Shown here: positions 55,283-64,000 of the stretch, in pieces | Numbering within the stretch: position 1 is the stretch's first letter | Layout of the letters: every line of letters begins with the position of its first letter | Source of the DNA: Carboxylicivirga sediminis | GTDB taxonomy: Bacteria > Bacteroidota > Bacteroidia > Bacteroidales > Marinilabiliaceae | Reading direction: 5' to 3' | Length of the DNA stretch: 64,000 nt | Assembly: GCF_018156225.1 (NCBI RefSeq) | Contig: NZ_JAGTAR010000002.1 | Location: 186,001-250,000, forward strand | Notes under the pieces: generated by a model | What the model was told of the DNA's origin: nothing | What the model saw: the letters and a program-made list of their open reading frames with translations, nothing else | Databases searched by the model: none | Made by a program: the position numbers and the translations under genes

Positions 55283-57055
55283 TTAATCCTCCAGCTGCAT
55301 GGCAGGACGCGGCCAGTCGGCATCCACAAAACCGGGCTCTTTCTTCGGCTTGTTCACCACCACCTCTTCGGCCCCTTCGGTATGCAAGTCCCAGTTATCG
55401 GTTCTGAAGGGCGATGCCGGAAAGCTCTCGGCATTATACAGCAGGTTCTGTTGCGAGGGATTCATGGCCCATGCATAGCGCACCGCCAAAGGTTTAGCCA
55501 CCTTGGGTGAGCTCACCACAACAGTATTTCCTTTTATCTCGGCTTGGGCCCAATACCACTTTTTGTCGGCACCGGCAATGGCAAAGCTGTTCAAGGGCGC
55601 CTCTGTGGCTTTGGTCAGGCCCTTACCCACCCCATCGAACGACAATACTATACTATTACCTTGGCTTGTATGACTGGTATAATACGGCCCGTGCCCCACC
55701 ACATCTTTATGGTACACATCGCGCAGCACCGTGCAGGCATGGCGTACACCGATGGGCTTCTTATTTTTAGGGTGCAAGGCTATGGGGCTACCCGTATCGA
55801 TGGATACCACCATGCCCACATTCTCCATCTCCTGTGCCAGCTCCAGCATCATCTGCCTTGATACAGCCCAGGGAGCTTCCACCCCTTCCACCGCCTGCTT
55901 CTGCTCAATGCCCCAACCGGGCAATTGCGTCATCGAAAAATAGAAGTCGCTCTGCGTGTGGCCCTCCGAATGCGTGTACCACAGCTCGCGATAAGTGTTA
56001 ATCAGGCGCTCAAGCTGCCCTTTAAAGGCCAGGGCCTGTTGCACCGTTTTGGAGTTGCGCTCGCCCTGGTACCAGATGATGCCCCTGATGCCATAACCCA
56101 GTAACGGATGCACCATGACATTATAAATATGCTGCGGATACTGATTGCCCAGGTTGGCCGGTTTGGTAATGATGGGCGCCATTAATGTTTTGTTCCTACT
56201 CTTCATGGTATCGCCATTGGCCATAGCCTGATGGTAGGTCTTCAAATCGGCGAAATACTGATTCAACATACTATCAGGATCAATACCCAGCTTGCTGGTC
56301 TGCCGAAGCGTTACCTCATCCAGTCCCTGCTTATGGTAGCGGCTGCGGGCTATATCGTCCTGTTTCTGCCATGGTATCCAGCCCTCCACGGGCGTGCCGG
56401 CATAGGCCTGCACAATGATGCCCACCGGCACATTGAGCTGCCGCTGAAGCGTTGAACCAAAATACCACGACACCGCTGAGGTGGCAGCAGCCGATTCTGC
56501 ATCTGATTCCTTCCATTGGCCAGTGGGACAATCGTTTTTAGGTTCGTGCCAGTGCTGACGGTCCGATTTATAGATCCGTAGATTCTCCTGTTTAGCGTGC
56601 TTAAGGTCCTCTTCAGCCGTAAAGGTGTTGCGCAGGGCCCAGCCCATATTCGATTGCCCCAGACAAAGCCATACCTCGCCAATGGCCACATTCTTTATGG
56701 CGATTTGTTCTGATGATGTTTCAATTGTAAGTGATTCGCCTGTGCGGTAAGATGGCGTAGGCAATAGCACTTTCCAGCGGCCAGTCTCATTGGCCAGAGC
56801 TGCAACCTCTTCACCCCATGAGGCGGTTACACTCACATTATCGCCAGGCTTTGCCCAGCCCCAAATAGCGTTGGAGGTATTTTGCTGCAACACCATGTTA
56901 CTGTCAAAAAATGTGGGCAGCTTCAGTTGTGCTGTTCCCGCTACTGGAAGGATACATGCCAACAGCATCAAGCCTAGGTATTTCAAAGAGGTGATACTTC
57001 CCAACAAAGACTTAACGATAGATTTCATCATATTTTGGATTGATTTTGTAAACAT
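55283..57055 (-). CDS. SGNH-type acetylesterase (sialate O-acetylesterase family)
   Basis: Secreted SASA/DUF303-type esterase of 590 residues, expected to take acetyl groups off a polysaccharide. Signal peptide ends about residue 43 (PVAGTAQ). Met9 or Met10 (57031, 57028) would give a more usual signal and are possible true starts. A beta-sandwich (about 45-120) precedes the SGNH domain. Motifs are the Ser in CLGQSNMGW (GQSN 133-136), the block-III GIIWYQGERNS, and the Asp/His pair in DTGSPIALHPKNK. The start is four bases from the stop of the upstream sulfatase, so the two are translated together. Two sampled 60-base windows are each about 58% G+C by hand count, well above the beta-glucan locus. 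Confidence 0.88.
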   Translation of the reverse strand: MFTKSIQNMMKSIVKSLLGSITSLKYLGLMLLACILPVAGTAQLKLPTFFDSNMVLQQNTSNAIWGWAKPGDNVSVTASWGEEVAALANETGRWKVLLPTPSYRTGESLTIETSSEQIAIKNVAIGEVWLCLGQSNMGWALRNTFTAEEDLKHAKQENLRIYKSDRQHWHEPKNDCPTGQWKESDAESAAATSAVSWYFGSTLQRQLNVPVGIIVQAYAGTPVEGWIPWQKQDDIARSRYHKQGLDEVTLRQTSKLGIDPDSMLNQYFADLKTYHQAMANGDTMKSRNKTLMAPIITKPANLGNQYPQHIYNVMVHPLLGYGIRGIIWYQGERNSKTVQQALAFKGQLERLINTYRELWYTHSEGHTQSDFYFSMTQLPGWGIEQKQAVEGVEAPWAVSRQMMLELAQEMENVGMVVSIDTGSPIALHPKNKKPIGVRHACTVLRDVYHKDVVGHGPYYTSHTSQGNSIVLSFDGVGKGLTKATEAPLNSFAIAGADKKWYWAQAEIKGNTVVVSSPKVAKPLAVRYAWAMNPSQQNLLYNAESFPASPFRTDNWDLHTEGAEEVVVNKPKKEPGFVDADWPRPAMQLED

Positions 57056-57059
57056 ACTA

Positions 57060-59309
57060 TTATCGTTTTAGGAATTTCCGAACCAGATAGCCCTCGTCCA
57101 TTTTCAGACGCAGCACATACATGCCTTTAGGTAACATGGCCACATCAATCCCCCTGGTAATAGCCTCATCACTGGCCGAGCAACACACCTTGCCGTTTAC
57201 ATCAATCACTTCAGCACACGAGCCATCGTAGCCCTCTATGTATATTTTTTCGCGAGCCGGATTCGGATATAAACTTACCGACTGCGCCATACGCTCTGTA
57301 ATAGCTGTGCTCACCGGCTCGCGAGAATTGGGATCGTTATTAAAAAGGATGTCATCCACATAGATATCCACCGGACCAACCTCGCTGGTGTAATCCACCT
57401 GTATCCACACTTTGCCGCAAGCACTGTATTCGGCCCCCATGTCAAACACCAGGTCCTGCCAGGTATTCAGCTGAGTAGCATCATAGGCCAGCATACTTTC
57501 GGTGATTACCTTGCCCGAGTTGTCGCTTTTCGATAGTTGAAAACGCGTACCCGACGCCCTGCTTTTCAGCACTTTCATGTGCACATAGCGGGGAGCATCA
57601 AACTCTTTCACCACGGCCGAGGTACCAATGTAGTTGCGTGTATTATCGGCCCCGCGTGTCACCTTCAGCACCGTATTACTGGTATTAATGCCTGCTTTCA
57701 AAGGATTAGCCACAATATCAACCTGCACAGCTCCCAGCACTCCATACTTATAGGATGTGTTTTCAAAATCTTCGGAATAGATAGTACCATCGGGCGGATA
57801 AATCGTCCATTTATCTTCAACCACCACCAGATTAGGCGCATGTCCTACCCAGTTAGCATCAGCAATCACCTTCACAAATTCGGCATATGTTTGCGCCACA
57901 TCGCCGGTTGACTGGTAGGTATTAAACACGGACAGAATGGGATCGCTGCTCTGCTGCATCTCCTCCAGCAGGTATTGCCGATAGGCTTCAATCTCATCGG
58001 CATAGCCCGGATCATCAATCAGGTTGTTGAGGCAATCGGGGTCATTGGCCACATCATAAAACTCTTCTGGAATACGTGTCAGGATGAAATCGCAACGCTC
58101 CTGCCAGTAGCTGTCGGTTTGCCCCAGGTTAAGCATGGTTTCGAAAAAACTGGCACCCAACGATGAACTGTTGTAGGTGGTGCGCCCATCGTGCCATGGG
58201 TTGAAGATATAGGCGTATTGTGTGTTATGCACCTTACGGAAGGCGTAAATATTTTTACCGATGGTGGTATTATAAGTTGTAAAAAGGCGCTTCCGGCCGT
58301 TCTGTTGTTCGCCTCGCACGTGCGGTAACAGCGATTGCCCGTCTAATCCTTCTGGAATACTGATGCCGGTGGCCTCGCAGATGGTAGGAAAAATATCCAG
58401 AACGGACACCAGCTCGTTGATATCGGTACCGGGCGTTACCAGCTCACTGCCGTTCCAGCGCATTATCAGTGGTGTTTTAGTACTGTGATAGTATATATTT
58501 GATTTGATACTTGGTGCTGCCATGCCATGGTCCGACAGGAAGAACACCAAGGTGTTATCAGCAATATTCTGTTCGTCGAGCACCTGCAGTACTTTGCCCA
58601 CCACATCATCGCAGCGGCGCGACGAACAAAGGTACTCGGCCATTTCGGTGCGCACCGTCTCGTCTTCGGGCAGCCAGGCTGGCATAATGACATCCTCAGG
58701 ATAAAATATTTTTGAAGGGTGGGATAGCTTTTCGCTCAGCGTAGAGCCCACACTGCTCAATTTATAATAAGGCCGGTGTGGGTCGTGCGAATTCACAATC
58801 AGGTAAAAGGGCTTGCCCACATCGTTTAAGGCCGAATCGATAACAGTGGATACCCTGTCGTAAAATACATCGGTGTTACGCTCCATCTCTTCGTCGATGG
58901 CCCAGGGGGTCACACCTTCGTAAGGGGTGCTGTGCGCTACCTTACCCAATATACCAACAAAATAGCCATTGGCATTAAATACATTGGGGATGGTAGGTAT
59001 GTTTTTAATACGTAAATCATGGAAGCCCTCTCCTCCACTACGGTGCGGCAAACGCCCCGTATTAATGGCATTACGCGATGGCATGCAGGCTGTTGAAGCC
59101 ACGTGGGCATTGCTAAAGATAATGCCGTCGGCCGCCAGCTGATCAATATTGGGGGTGACACCTTCAGCCTGTTGCTCTCCATTGAAGCAGCCAACGGTGT
59201 TCCAGTTCATGTCATCGGCTGTTATAATCAGGATATTGGGGCGCTGGCCAGACAAGCCAACACAAAAACTTAGCAGCAGTGCAACTATTGCATATTTCAT
59301 TTGATTCAT
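57060..59309 (-). CDS. S1-family sulfatase with T9SS C-terminal sorting tail
   Basis: Large sulfatase of 749 residues. Signal peptide about 1-21 (Met4 is an alternative start). Metal-binding Asp32-Asp33 in TADDMNWN and formylglycine Cys75 in ACMPSRNAINTG are of the heparan-N-sulfatase-like S1 branch. The catalytic part ends about residue 500, followed by a beta-sandwich (about 515-660, IYVDDILFNND at its end) that could bind carbohydrate, and a type A type IX secretion tail from about residue 675 (SLYPNPAREKIYIEG ... LPKGMYVLRL). It should be secreted or fixed on the cell surface. Its stop is four bases before the esterase start, so desulfation and deacetylation look coupled. Confidence 0.93.
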   Translation of the reverse strand: MNQMKYAIVALLLSFCVGLSGQRPNILIITADDMNWNTVGCFNGEQQAEGVTPNIDQLAADGIIFSNAHVASTACMPSRNAINTGRLPHRSGGEGFHDLRIKNIPTIPNVFNANGYFVGILGKVAHSTPYEGVTPWAIDEEMERNTDVFYDRVSTVIDSALNDVGKPFYLIVNSHDPHRPYYKLSSVGSTLSEKLSHPSKIFYPEDVIMPAWLPEDETVRTEMAEYLCSSRRCDDVVGKVLQVLDEQNIADNTLVFFLSDHGMAAPSIKSNIYYHSTKTPLIMRWNGSELVTPGTDINELVSVLDIFPTICEATGISIPEGLDGQSLLPHVRGEQQNGRKRLFTTYNTTIGKNIYAFRKVHNTQYAYIFNPWHDGRTTYNSSSLGASFFETMLNLGQTDSYWQERCDFILTRIPEEFYDVANDPDCLNNLIDDPGYADEIEAYRQYLLEEMQQSSDPILSVFNTYQSTGDVAQTYAEFVKVIADANWVGHAPNLVVVEDKWTIYPPDGTIYSEDFENTSYKYGVLGAVQVDIVANPLKAGINTSNTVLKVTRGADNTRNYIGTSAVVKEFDAPRYVHMKVLKSRASGTRFQLSKSDNSGKVITESMLAYDATQLNTWQDLVFDMGAEYSACGKVWIQVDYTSEVGPVDIYVDDILFNNDPNSREPVSTAITERMAQSVSLYPNPAREKIYIEGYDGSCAEVIDVNGKVCCSASDEAITRGIDVAMLPKGMYVLRLKMDEGYLVRKFLKR

Positions 59310-59399
59310 CGATTTGGAATTATTTTATGTTAGCACAGCTTAACACAAGACAAGAAAAGGTTCTCATCTGATTTCATATGGCTATAACCCGCCTTCGCT

Positions 59400-59669
59400 T
59401 CATACCTTTTTAATTATTTTGATTTCGCCATCTATCTGGTTAATCACCAAAAAACAAAATCCAGATAACTTGGGCAGGGTATTCTGAGCCCGATACAAAT
59501 CTTCGTTTACAATAGGGTAGCAAGTTCCATCGGAAAAATGAACCGATGCGAATAAAATGTTAGCCAGCTGACCATTTTGTATAGTCTCTTTCATCTCAAT
59601 CACGTTTAAGTACTCATCACAACACACTATACTTTCATTAAATAATGAAGTAACAAGAGCTATATACAA
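59400..59669 (-). CDS. Small orphan ORF, function unknown
   Basis: An open frame of 89 codons in the 507-base stretch between the T9SS sulfatase and the LTxxQ-like gene. I do not recognise it. It has no signal peptide or clear membrane segment. Met26 (MKETIQNGQL) is another possible start, and the part after it has a beta-rich pattern ending LVINQIDGEIKIIKKV. It may be a fragment of a larger lost gene. Coding status is doubtful. Confidence 0.3.
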   Translation of the reverse strand: MYIALVTSLFNESIVCCDEYLNVIEMKETIQNGQLANILFASVHFSDGTCYPIVNEDLYRAQNTLPKLSGFCFLVINQIDGEIKIIKKV

Positions 59670-59807
59670 ACTCCTATCTCCCGTACTTACGAGTGGTTAT
59701 ATTCAGCCACGTGTTTCCGGCACCAACTTCTTTTTGCGTTTTTTAGTCAATCAGTAGGAGAAGGACTAAAAGCTCTTTGGCTGTTACTTCATTACAATTA
59801 TCTACAC
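59670..59807. other. Spacer with a weak inverted repeat
   Basis: TTTTAGTC (59741-59748) and GACTAAAA (59764-59771) form an 8-bp inverted repeat with a 15-base loop. It lacks a T tract on either strand, so I do not call it a terminator. Nothing else is evident in this spacer. The gap 59310-59399 likewise shows nothing I can support. Confidence 0.3.
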
Positions 59808-60161
59808 TTACTTATTCTTTTGCGCTTTTTTATGCTTCTGCCATTTGGCCATTTGCTCCTTGGTACACACCTTTTTCATGTCAGCCATGTATGCTTGCAT
59901 ATTGGCCTTTCTAACATCCTTAAGTTCTTGTGAACCTTTGGCATGCTCCTTTGATGCCTTTGCATTCTTCAATCGCAACTGGGTCTTCAGTTCAATCATC
60001 TGGTTTTGCTGATCCTGACTCAAATCCATCACTTGTGCCATCTCAGTCACTTCCTGCTTTACGGCATCCTGTGCTTTCTTGCTCAACTTCTGTGCATTTA
60101 CGTTAGTCATCAGTGCCAATGCACAAATCATCATCGTCAATTTTAAAATCTGCTTTTTCAT
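59808..60161 (-). CDS. Small exported helical protein, Spy/LTxxQ-like
   Basis: 117 residues with a signal peptide (about 1-23, ending NVNAQ). The mature part is highly charged and almost all helical, with MDLSQDQQNQMIELK resembling the LTxxQ motif of Spy/CpxP proteins and a Lys-rich tail (KWQKHKKAQKNK). Spy/CpxP proteins act as periplasmic chaperones or stress sensors. Such small proteins are frequent in Bacteroidota but little studied. It starts 25 bases after the sulfatase stop, so it is co-transcribed and may help folding of the exported sulfatases; that is inference. Confidence 0.75.
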   Translation of the reverse strand: MKKQILKLTMMICALALMTNVNAQKLSKKAQDAVKQEVTEMAQVMDLSQDQQNQMIELKTQLRLKNAKASKEHAKGSQELKDVRKANMQAYMADMKKVCTKEQMAKWQKHKKAQKNK

Positions 60162-60186
60162 AACTCTTTCCTTTTAATTTAGTTGA

Positions 60187-61614
60187 TTATTTTATCCTAT
60201 TAAATGGCACCTTGAATAAGCCACGATCGGGCATTTGCGAATCCATACGATGGAAAGCATCCAATAGCTCATTAAACTTCTCGGGGTAGGCTTCCGACAG
60301 GTCGTGGCGTTCCCAGGGATCGTTTTTGATATTAAACAATTTAGGTTTGATGCTGTGCTTATCCATGACCATATCCTTGGTCATGTGCAACACCTTCTCC
60401 TGGTCGTTCCAGGTAATCTTCCAGTCGCCTTCGCGATAAGCATAATCATCCTGATAACGCCAATACAGGTAGTCATGCGGGCTTTCCTTCTTTTCATGGT
60501 TCAGGTAGGGCAACAAATTCACTCCATCGTAGCCGGTTGAAGGCATATCAATCCCCAGAAAACCGGTGATGGTTGGTGCAACATCAATAGCTATCACCGG
60601 TTCGTTGTAGCGTTTGCCGGCAGGCACCTCGCCAGGCCACTTCACACAAAACGGCACACGGATGCCCCCTTCGTAGGTATCCCCTTTATAGCCGCGCAGG
60701 CCGTTGGTTTTACTCATCACAAAGTCGCCGGTGTTAATTTTGGTTGGCCCCGCAATAGTAGCGGGTGAGCCATTATCCGACAAAAAGAAAATAGCCGTAT
60801 TCTCGCTGATACCGCACTTTTCCAGGATCTCCATCAAGGCGCCCACACCGTCGTCAATGGCCAGTGTCATAGCAGCCAGTATGCGTCGGTATTTATGGTC
60901 GTATTCATACAGCTCATCCACACGGGCCAGGTCCTCCTCAGTTGCCGACCACGGATAATGCACCGCGTTGTAGGCGACGTATAAGAAGAAAGGCTCATTG
61001 TGATTGGCCTCAATAAAACCGACTGCTTCTTCATTAATTTTAGTCGTCAGGTAATCGCCTTTTTTGTAGTTCACAATCTCGTTGTTGCGATGAATGGGCC
61101 AGTTATCTTTACGGGCCTTGTAGGTTGTATCGGCCCAAAAGTAATCGTGTCCGCCAGCCAGAAAACCATAGAAATAGTCGAAGTTGCGGTTCCACGGCAG
61201 AAACTCGTCCTGCGCCTTACCGAAGTGCCATTTACCAAGGGCACCGGTTGTGTAGCCGGCTTTTTTCAGCATGTCCTGCAGCATGGGCTGGTCCGTTGGA
61301 AAGCCCCCTTTGGAATTAGGCCCGAAATTACCATTGATACCAAATTTATTCTGGTAGCGTCCTGACATCAATCCGGCGCGTGATGGGCCACACACCGAGC
61401 AAGTAACGTATCCCTGGGTAAAGTAAGTTCCTTCGGCCGCCAGCTTATCAATATTGGGCGTTATCATATCCAGTGCACCATGGTAGCCCACATCCCCATA
61501 GCCCATATCGTCCACCAGGATAATGATAAAGTTAGTTGGCTTTGGTTTGTTGGAAGCTATGACACCACCACTAAACATCCATAAAAGGCCTAGTAATAAA
61601 GGTATTTGTCTCAT
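60187..61614 (-). CDS. S1-family sulfatase (arylsulfatase A-like)
   Basis: Exported sulfatase of 475 residues, signal peptide about 1-20 (GGVIAS). Metal ligands Asp35-Asp36 in LVDDMGYGDVGYHG, formylglycine Cys75 in CSVCGPSRAGLMSGRYQ, then GKWHFGK and FLSDNGSPA. The set is complete, so it should be active once matured. It lies eight bases after the GH43 gene and 25 before the LTxxQ-like gene. The coding sequence is GC-rich (one sampled 60-base window is 60% by hand count). Specific sulfate position cannot be told. Confidence 0.94.
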   Translation of the reverse strand: MRQIPLLLGLLWMFSGGVIASNKPKPTNFIIILVDDMGYGDVGYHGALDMITPNIDKLAAEGTYFTQGYVTCSVCGPSRAGLMSGRYQNKFGINGNFGPNSKGGFPTDQPMLQDMLKKAGYTTGALGKWHFGKAQDEFLPWNRNFDYFYGFLAGGHDYFWADTTYKARKDNWPIHRNNEIVNYKKGDYLTTKINEEAVGFIEANHNEPFFLYVAYNAVHYPWSATEEDLARVDELYEYDHKYRRILAAMTLAIDDGVGALMEILEKCGISENTAIFFLSDNGSPATIAGPTKINTGDFVMSKTNGLRGYKGDTYEGGIRVPFCVKWPGEVPAGKRYNEPVIAIDVAPTITGFLGIDMPSTGYDGVNLLPYLNHEKKESPHDYLYWRYQDDYAYREGDWKITWNDQEKVLHMTKDMVMDKHSIKPKLFNIKNDPWERHDLSEAYPEKFNELLDAFHRMDSQMPDRGLFKVPFNRIK

Positions 61615-61622
61615 CTTGATTT

Positions 61623-63530
61623 CTATTTACATTTATGAATTTCGGATAGTTCTGATACACCCACCTCATTAAAGGCTTCAATGGCAAAGTAATACTCTTG
61701 CTTGCTATTCAGTGCCCTTACCTCACGTTCACACCCTTCATCGGCCCACACCTGGTAGCACGAGTACAGCTTATCGGGTGCGATGCCCCACAGGATGTTA
61801 TAGCCAACAGCTCCATCAACCACTTGCCAACTGATAAAGGCATTACGGTCATCTGTATCGCGCTTAGCTATCACTGCCTGAGGCTGAGCTGGTAATTGGC
61901 CTCGCCCTTTCCCGAATATCCTGATGTCTGACAGAGCCAGGTTTTGAGTTGGTGTATGAATGTTTTCAAATTTGATGTAACGTGCCTCAATACTTTCAGG
62001 CAGCTCAATGTATGGGTTAGAGCGATTAACCATTTCGGCACTTTTATCTGCAATCAGACTCCACTTTTTGCCATTTAACGATGTATACACCTTATAGCGA
62101 TTATACACCTTCTTCAGATGACTCTCCAAATCGCCTCTCACGGGATAAGGTGCATATAAGGAAGTATCGTGCTGCAGATAATCGCTGTAGTTCAACTGAA
62201 TGGCATTGACCTGGCAAGCATCACCTAAATCGATGATGGCATACTCACCAGCCTTATTATCCTTTGCCACCCAATAGGTCCTGGGGTTTTCATCCGTCAG
62301 GTGCTGTCCGCCTAATGCATCATCCTTCTGCGATGAAACCTTTACATCTTTTTTATAGGATAGTAGCATCCAGCCTGCAAACAAGTCGTTGCTATCGGTC
62401 CATTTCTCATTGGCCTTCAACTGGGGGAAATCGGCAAAACGGCTGTTGGCATACATCAGGCCATCCTGATCAAAACAGGCCGGCAGCATGCTAATGCGGC
62501 GCTCAAATACCCAATTGACACCAATCCAGCTGGTTCCCGTATTCCAGTAGTTGCCATGCTTATCCTGAAATAAGTTACCATGCCCGGCGCCATTGAGAAA
62601 ACCTCCCGGCTTATAGGCCACCGGGTTATTAGGCGCATACTCCCATGGTCCGAGAGGAGAATCGGCAGTGTATACCCCATTGCCATACATATTTTCACTG
62701 GTACCTGGTCCGGCATAAGTCAGGTAATACTTCCCGTTGTACTTATCCACCTCTGGTCCTTCGATATAAGGGTGCATATTGGAACGATGGTCGCGACCAA
62801 AGCGCTCCCAGCCATGTAGCTCAGGATACAGGTAGATCATTGCTTTCTTACGACTATCCAAATCAAAATGTGAAGATGTTTTTGTACTAATAAGCTTTGT
62901 GCCATATAAGGGATACAAGTTGGATGAACCCCAGTAAATGTACCATTGCGACTGTTCATCGTCGTAAAACAGGCCCGGATCCCAGATGTTGCCATCAGCA
63001 GAGGTTGGAAAGGTCAGACTTTCTTCATAAACAGCCCATTCGCCTGCGGCTGGATTTACACTGTAAAACACCGGTACTTTTCCTTTACGGCTTGAGGCCA
63101 TCAGAAACAAGGTATCGTTATGCGAAATGGCTGCCGGTGCAATCATATCTTTGAAATACAATTCCTGCCCATTCCAGTTTTCAACACTGCAGGTTGAGCT
63201 CTGTTCTTTAAAATAGCTGACCGGCCAATCGCCTTTGGGAATGATGCGTGTCCAGCTGACCAAATCATCAGAACGCCAGTAACCACGTGCCGAAGTAGAA
63301 AACAAGTAATACCCTTCATGCTTACCATTGATATGGTGATTGATAAACACCGGGTCGGCACTTCCCCGGGCGATAATAGGTGGGTGATCTTTAAAATTAG
63401 AGCGATTATGAGGTATGAACTCACCATACTGGTAATCCACATCAACGGGGTTACACCAGGTCGTCTGTCCCTCTGCCACGGTTTGAACCAGGCTAATGGC
63501 ACATATGAATAATAGTAGGATTCGAAACAT
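61623..63530 (-). CDS. GH43-type glycosidase with F5/8C and fn3 domains
   Basis: Secreted protein of 635 residues from the ATG at 63530; the frame opens at a GTG (63557). Signal peptide about 1-21. A five-bladed propeller of family 43 type fills about 25-360, with catalytic-type residues Asp59 (GSADPVF), Asp184 (NIWDPGLFYDD) and Glu257 (YIEGPEVDKY). A discoidin/F5-8C carbohydrate-binding domain follows (about 385-540, AKDNKAGEYAIIDLGD), then an fn3-like domain (about 550-635). GH43 enzymes cut alpha-arabinofuranosides, beta-xylosides or beta-galactosides; which one is open. Neighbouring sulfatases on both sides indicate a sulfated polysaccharide. Neither the GH43 nor its domains show damage. 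Confidence 0.88.
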   Translation of the reverse strand: MFRILLLFICAISLVQTVAEGQTTWCNPVDVDYQYGEFIPHNRSNFKDHPPIIARGSADPVFINHHINGKHEGYYLFSTSARGYWRSDDLVSWTRIIPKGDWPVSYFKEQSSTCSVENWNGQELYFKDMIAPAAISHNDTLFLMASSRKGKVPVFYSVNPAAGEWAVYEESLTFPTSADGNIWDPGLFYDDEQSQWYIYWGSSNLYPLYGTKLISTKTSSHFDLDSRKKAMIYLYPELHGWERFGRDHRSNMHPYIEGPEVDKYNGKYYLTYAGPGTSENMYGNGVYTADSPLGPWEYAPNNPVAYKPGGFLNGAGHGNLFQDKHGNYWNTGTSWIGVNWVFERRISMLPACFDQDGLMYANSRFADFPQLKANEKWTDSNDLFAGWMLLSYKKDVKVSSQKDDALGGQHLTDENPRTYWVAKDNKAGEYAIIDLGDACQVNAIQLNYSDYLQHDTSLYAPYPVRGDLESHLKKVYNRYKVYTSLNGKKWSLIADKSAEMVNRSNPYIELPESIEARYIKFENIHTPTQNLALSDIRIFGKGRGQLPAQPQAVIAKRDTDDRNAFISWQVVDGAVGYNILWGIAPDKLYSCYQVWADEGCEREVRALNSKQEYYFAIEAFNEVGVSELSEIHKCK

Positions 63531-63586
63531 AGTAAGGATAGAAAAGGCAGCCCGCACTTAACAATACAGGCCACCTGATTAAACAA

Positions 63587-64000
63587 TTATTTCATATGTC
63601 TCAATCGCTTTAGCGACTTTTGAAGGTACTCATCAGTTAATTCATCAGAATCCTGATATTTCACTCTTAGTTCTTCCAAACGTTTATGCAGGTCCGTCTG
63701 TAAATCAGCATACTCAGGCTGCCCATAGATATTATTCATCTCATTGGGATCTTCCTGCAGGTCATACATCTCCCACTCATCCACATCGTGATAGAAATGA
63801 ATTAGCTTATAGCGCTCGGTGGCAATACCATAATGACGCTTCACCAAGTGCCAGCTTGGGTATTCATAGTAGTGATAGTAGTGCTCCTTACGCCAGTCGG
63901 CAGGTGTTTCACCTTTTAACAATGGCACAAAACTGCGGCCTTGCATATCTGTTGTATTCTCTACTCCGGCAATTTCCATGAATGTTTGTGCAAAATCGAG
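63587..64000 (-). CDS. Sulfatase, C-terminal part (cut by window end)
   Basis: The frame stays open from the stop at 63587 to the last base; the visible 137 residues begin [15 protein letters not shown], which equals the VDFAPTILDLAGV stretch of S1 sulfatases. [28 protein letters not shown] and [16 protein letters not shown] (in part) are the usual sulfatase C-terminal features. The active-site half lies beyond the window. It is followed by the GH43 gene after 56 bases, in the same direction, so it is likely the upstream gene of this operon. Confidence 0.9.
   Translation of the reverse strand, partial: LDFAQTFMEIAGVENTTDMQGRSFVPLLKGETPADWRKEHYYHYYEYPSWHLVKRHYGIATERYKLIHFYHDVDEWEMYDLQEDPNEMNNIYGQPEYADLQTDLHKRLEELRVKYQDSDELTDEYLQKSLKRLRHMK

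Noticed and set aside
54991-55329. A 112-codon open frame on the - strand through the 41-bp repeats
   Set aside because: The repeat unit is not a multiple of three, so the protein reads the units in different frames. It also overlaps the esterase gene and a terminator hairpin. It is a by-product of the repeat.
59741-59771. Terminator between the short ORF and the LTxxQ-like gene
   Set aside because: The inverted repeat has a 15-base loop and no T tract on either strand.

Overview
The window comes from a Bacteroidota genome, most likely a marine polysaccharide degrader. The evidence is three SusC/SusD pairs, several TAnnTTTG-type -7 boxes, a type IX secretion C-terminal tail, TonB/MORN proteins and many S1 sulfatases. 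There is no rRNA, so the order (Marinilabiliales would fit) is inference only. I see no tRNA, insertion sequence, phage or CRISPR array.

Region 1 (1-4400) is housekeeping: glnS (+), a carbohydrate-type sulfotransferase (-) and gltX (-). The middle third of gltX is far more AT-rich than its two ends. A 42-bp tandem repeat follows.

Region 2 (4660-9965, all -) is a five-gene operon: DoxX membrane protein, two Tat-exported Gfo/Idh/MocA oxidoreductases, a DUF1080 lipoprotein and an exported sugar isomerase/epimerase-like TIM barrel. It ends at a clear intrinsic terminator. The set matches the oxidative 3-keto-glycoside cleavage pathway.

Region 3 (10264-38146, all -) is a large beta-1,3-glucan (laminarin-type) utilization locus. 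In transcription order it holds a membrane-anchored propeller/LuxR regulator, SusC, SusD, a PKD surface-binding lipoprotein, two GH16, a GH3, an aldose-epimerase-like protein, a 1150-residue GH-Q phosphorylase (GH149/GH161 type), three GH17, a GPH transporter, a third GH16, a second GPH transporter with a periplasmic Ig-like insertion, and a second secreted GH3. Perfect or near-perfect hairpins lie after the binding protein, after the first GH3 and after the phosphorylase. They divide the transcript into segments. The likely flow is surface cutting by GH16, uptake by SusCD, periplasmic GH3/GH17 action, inner-membrane import by the GPH carriers, and cytoplasmic phosphorolysis (with cytoplasmic GH17) to glucose-1-phosphate and glucose.

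Region 4 (38623-53386, +) is a second polysaccharide locus, divergent from the regulator: GH3, sulfatase, SusC/SusD, a second SusC/SusD with a degenerate TonB box, and a DUF1735-type lipoprotein. Its substrate is not evident, but the sulfatase points to a sulfated glycan. A MORN/TonB protein with two TonB-C domains follows (53459-54883).

Region 5 (55225-64000, -) is part of a sulfated and probably acetylated glycan locus: SGNH acetylesterase, T9SS-tailed sulfatase, a small orphan ORF, an LTxxQ-like protein, sulfatase, GH43 with F5/8C and fn3 domains, and a sulfatase cut by the window end. Parts of it are visibly GC-richer than Region 3. A 41-bp hairpin-bearing tandem repeat marks its left edge.
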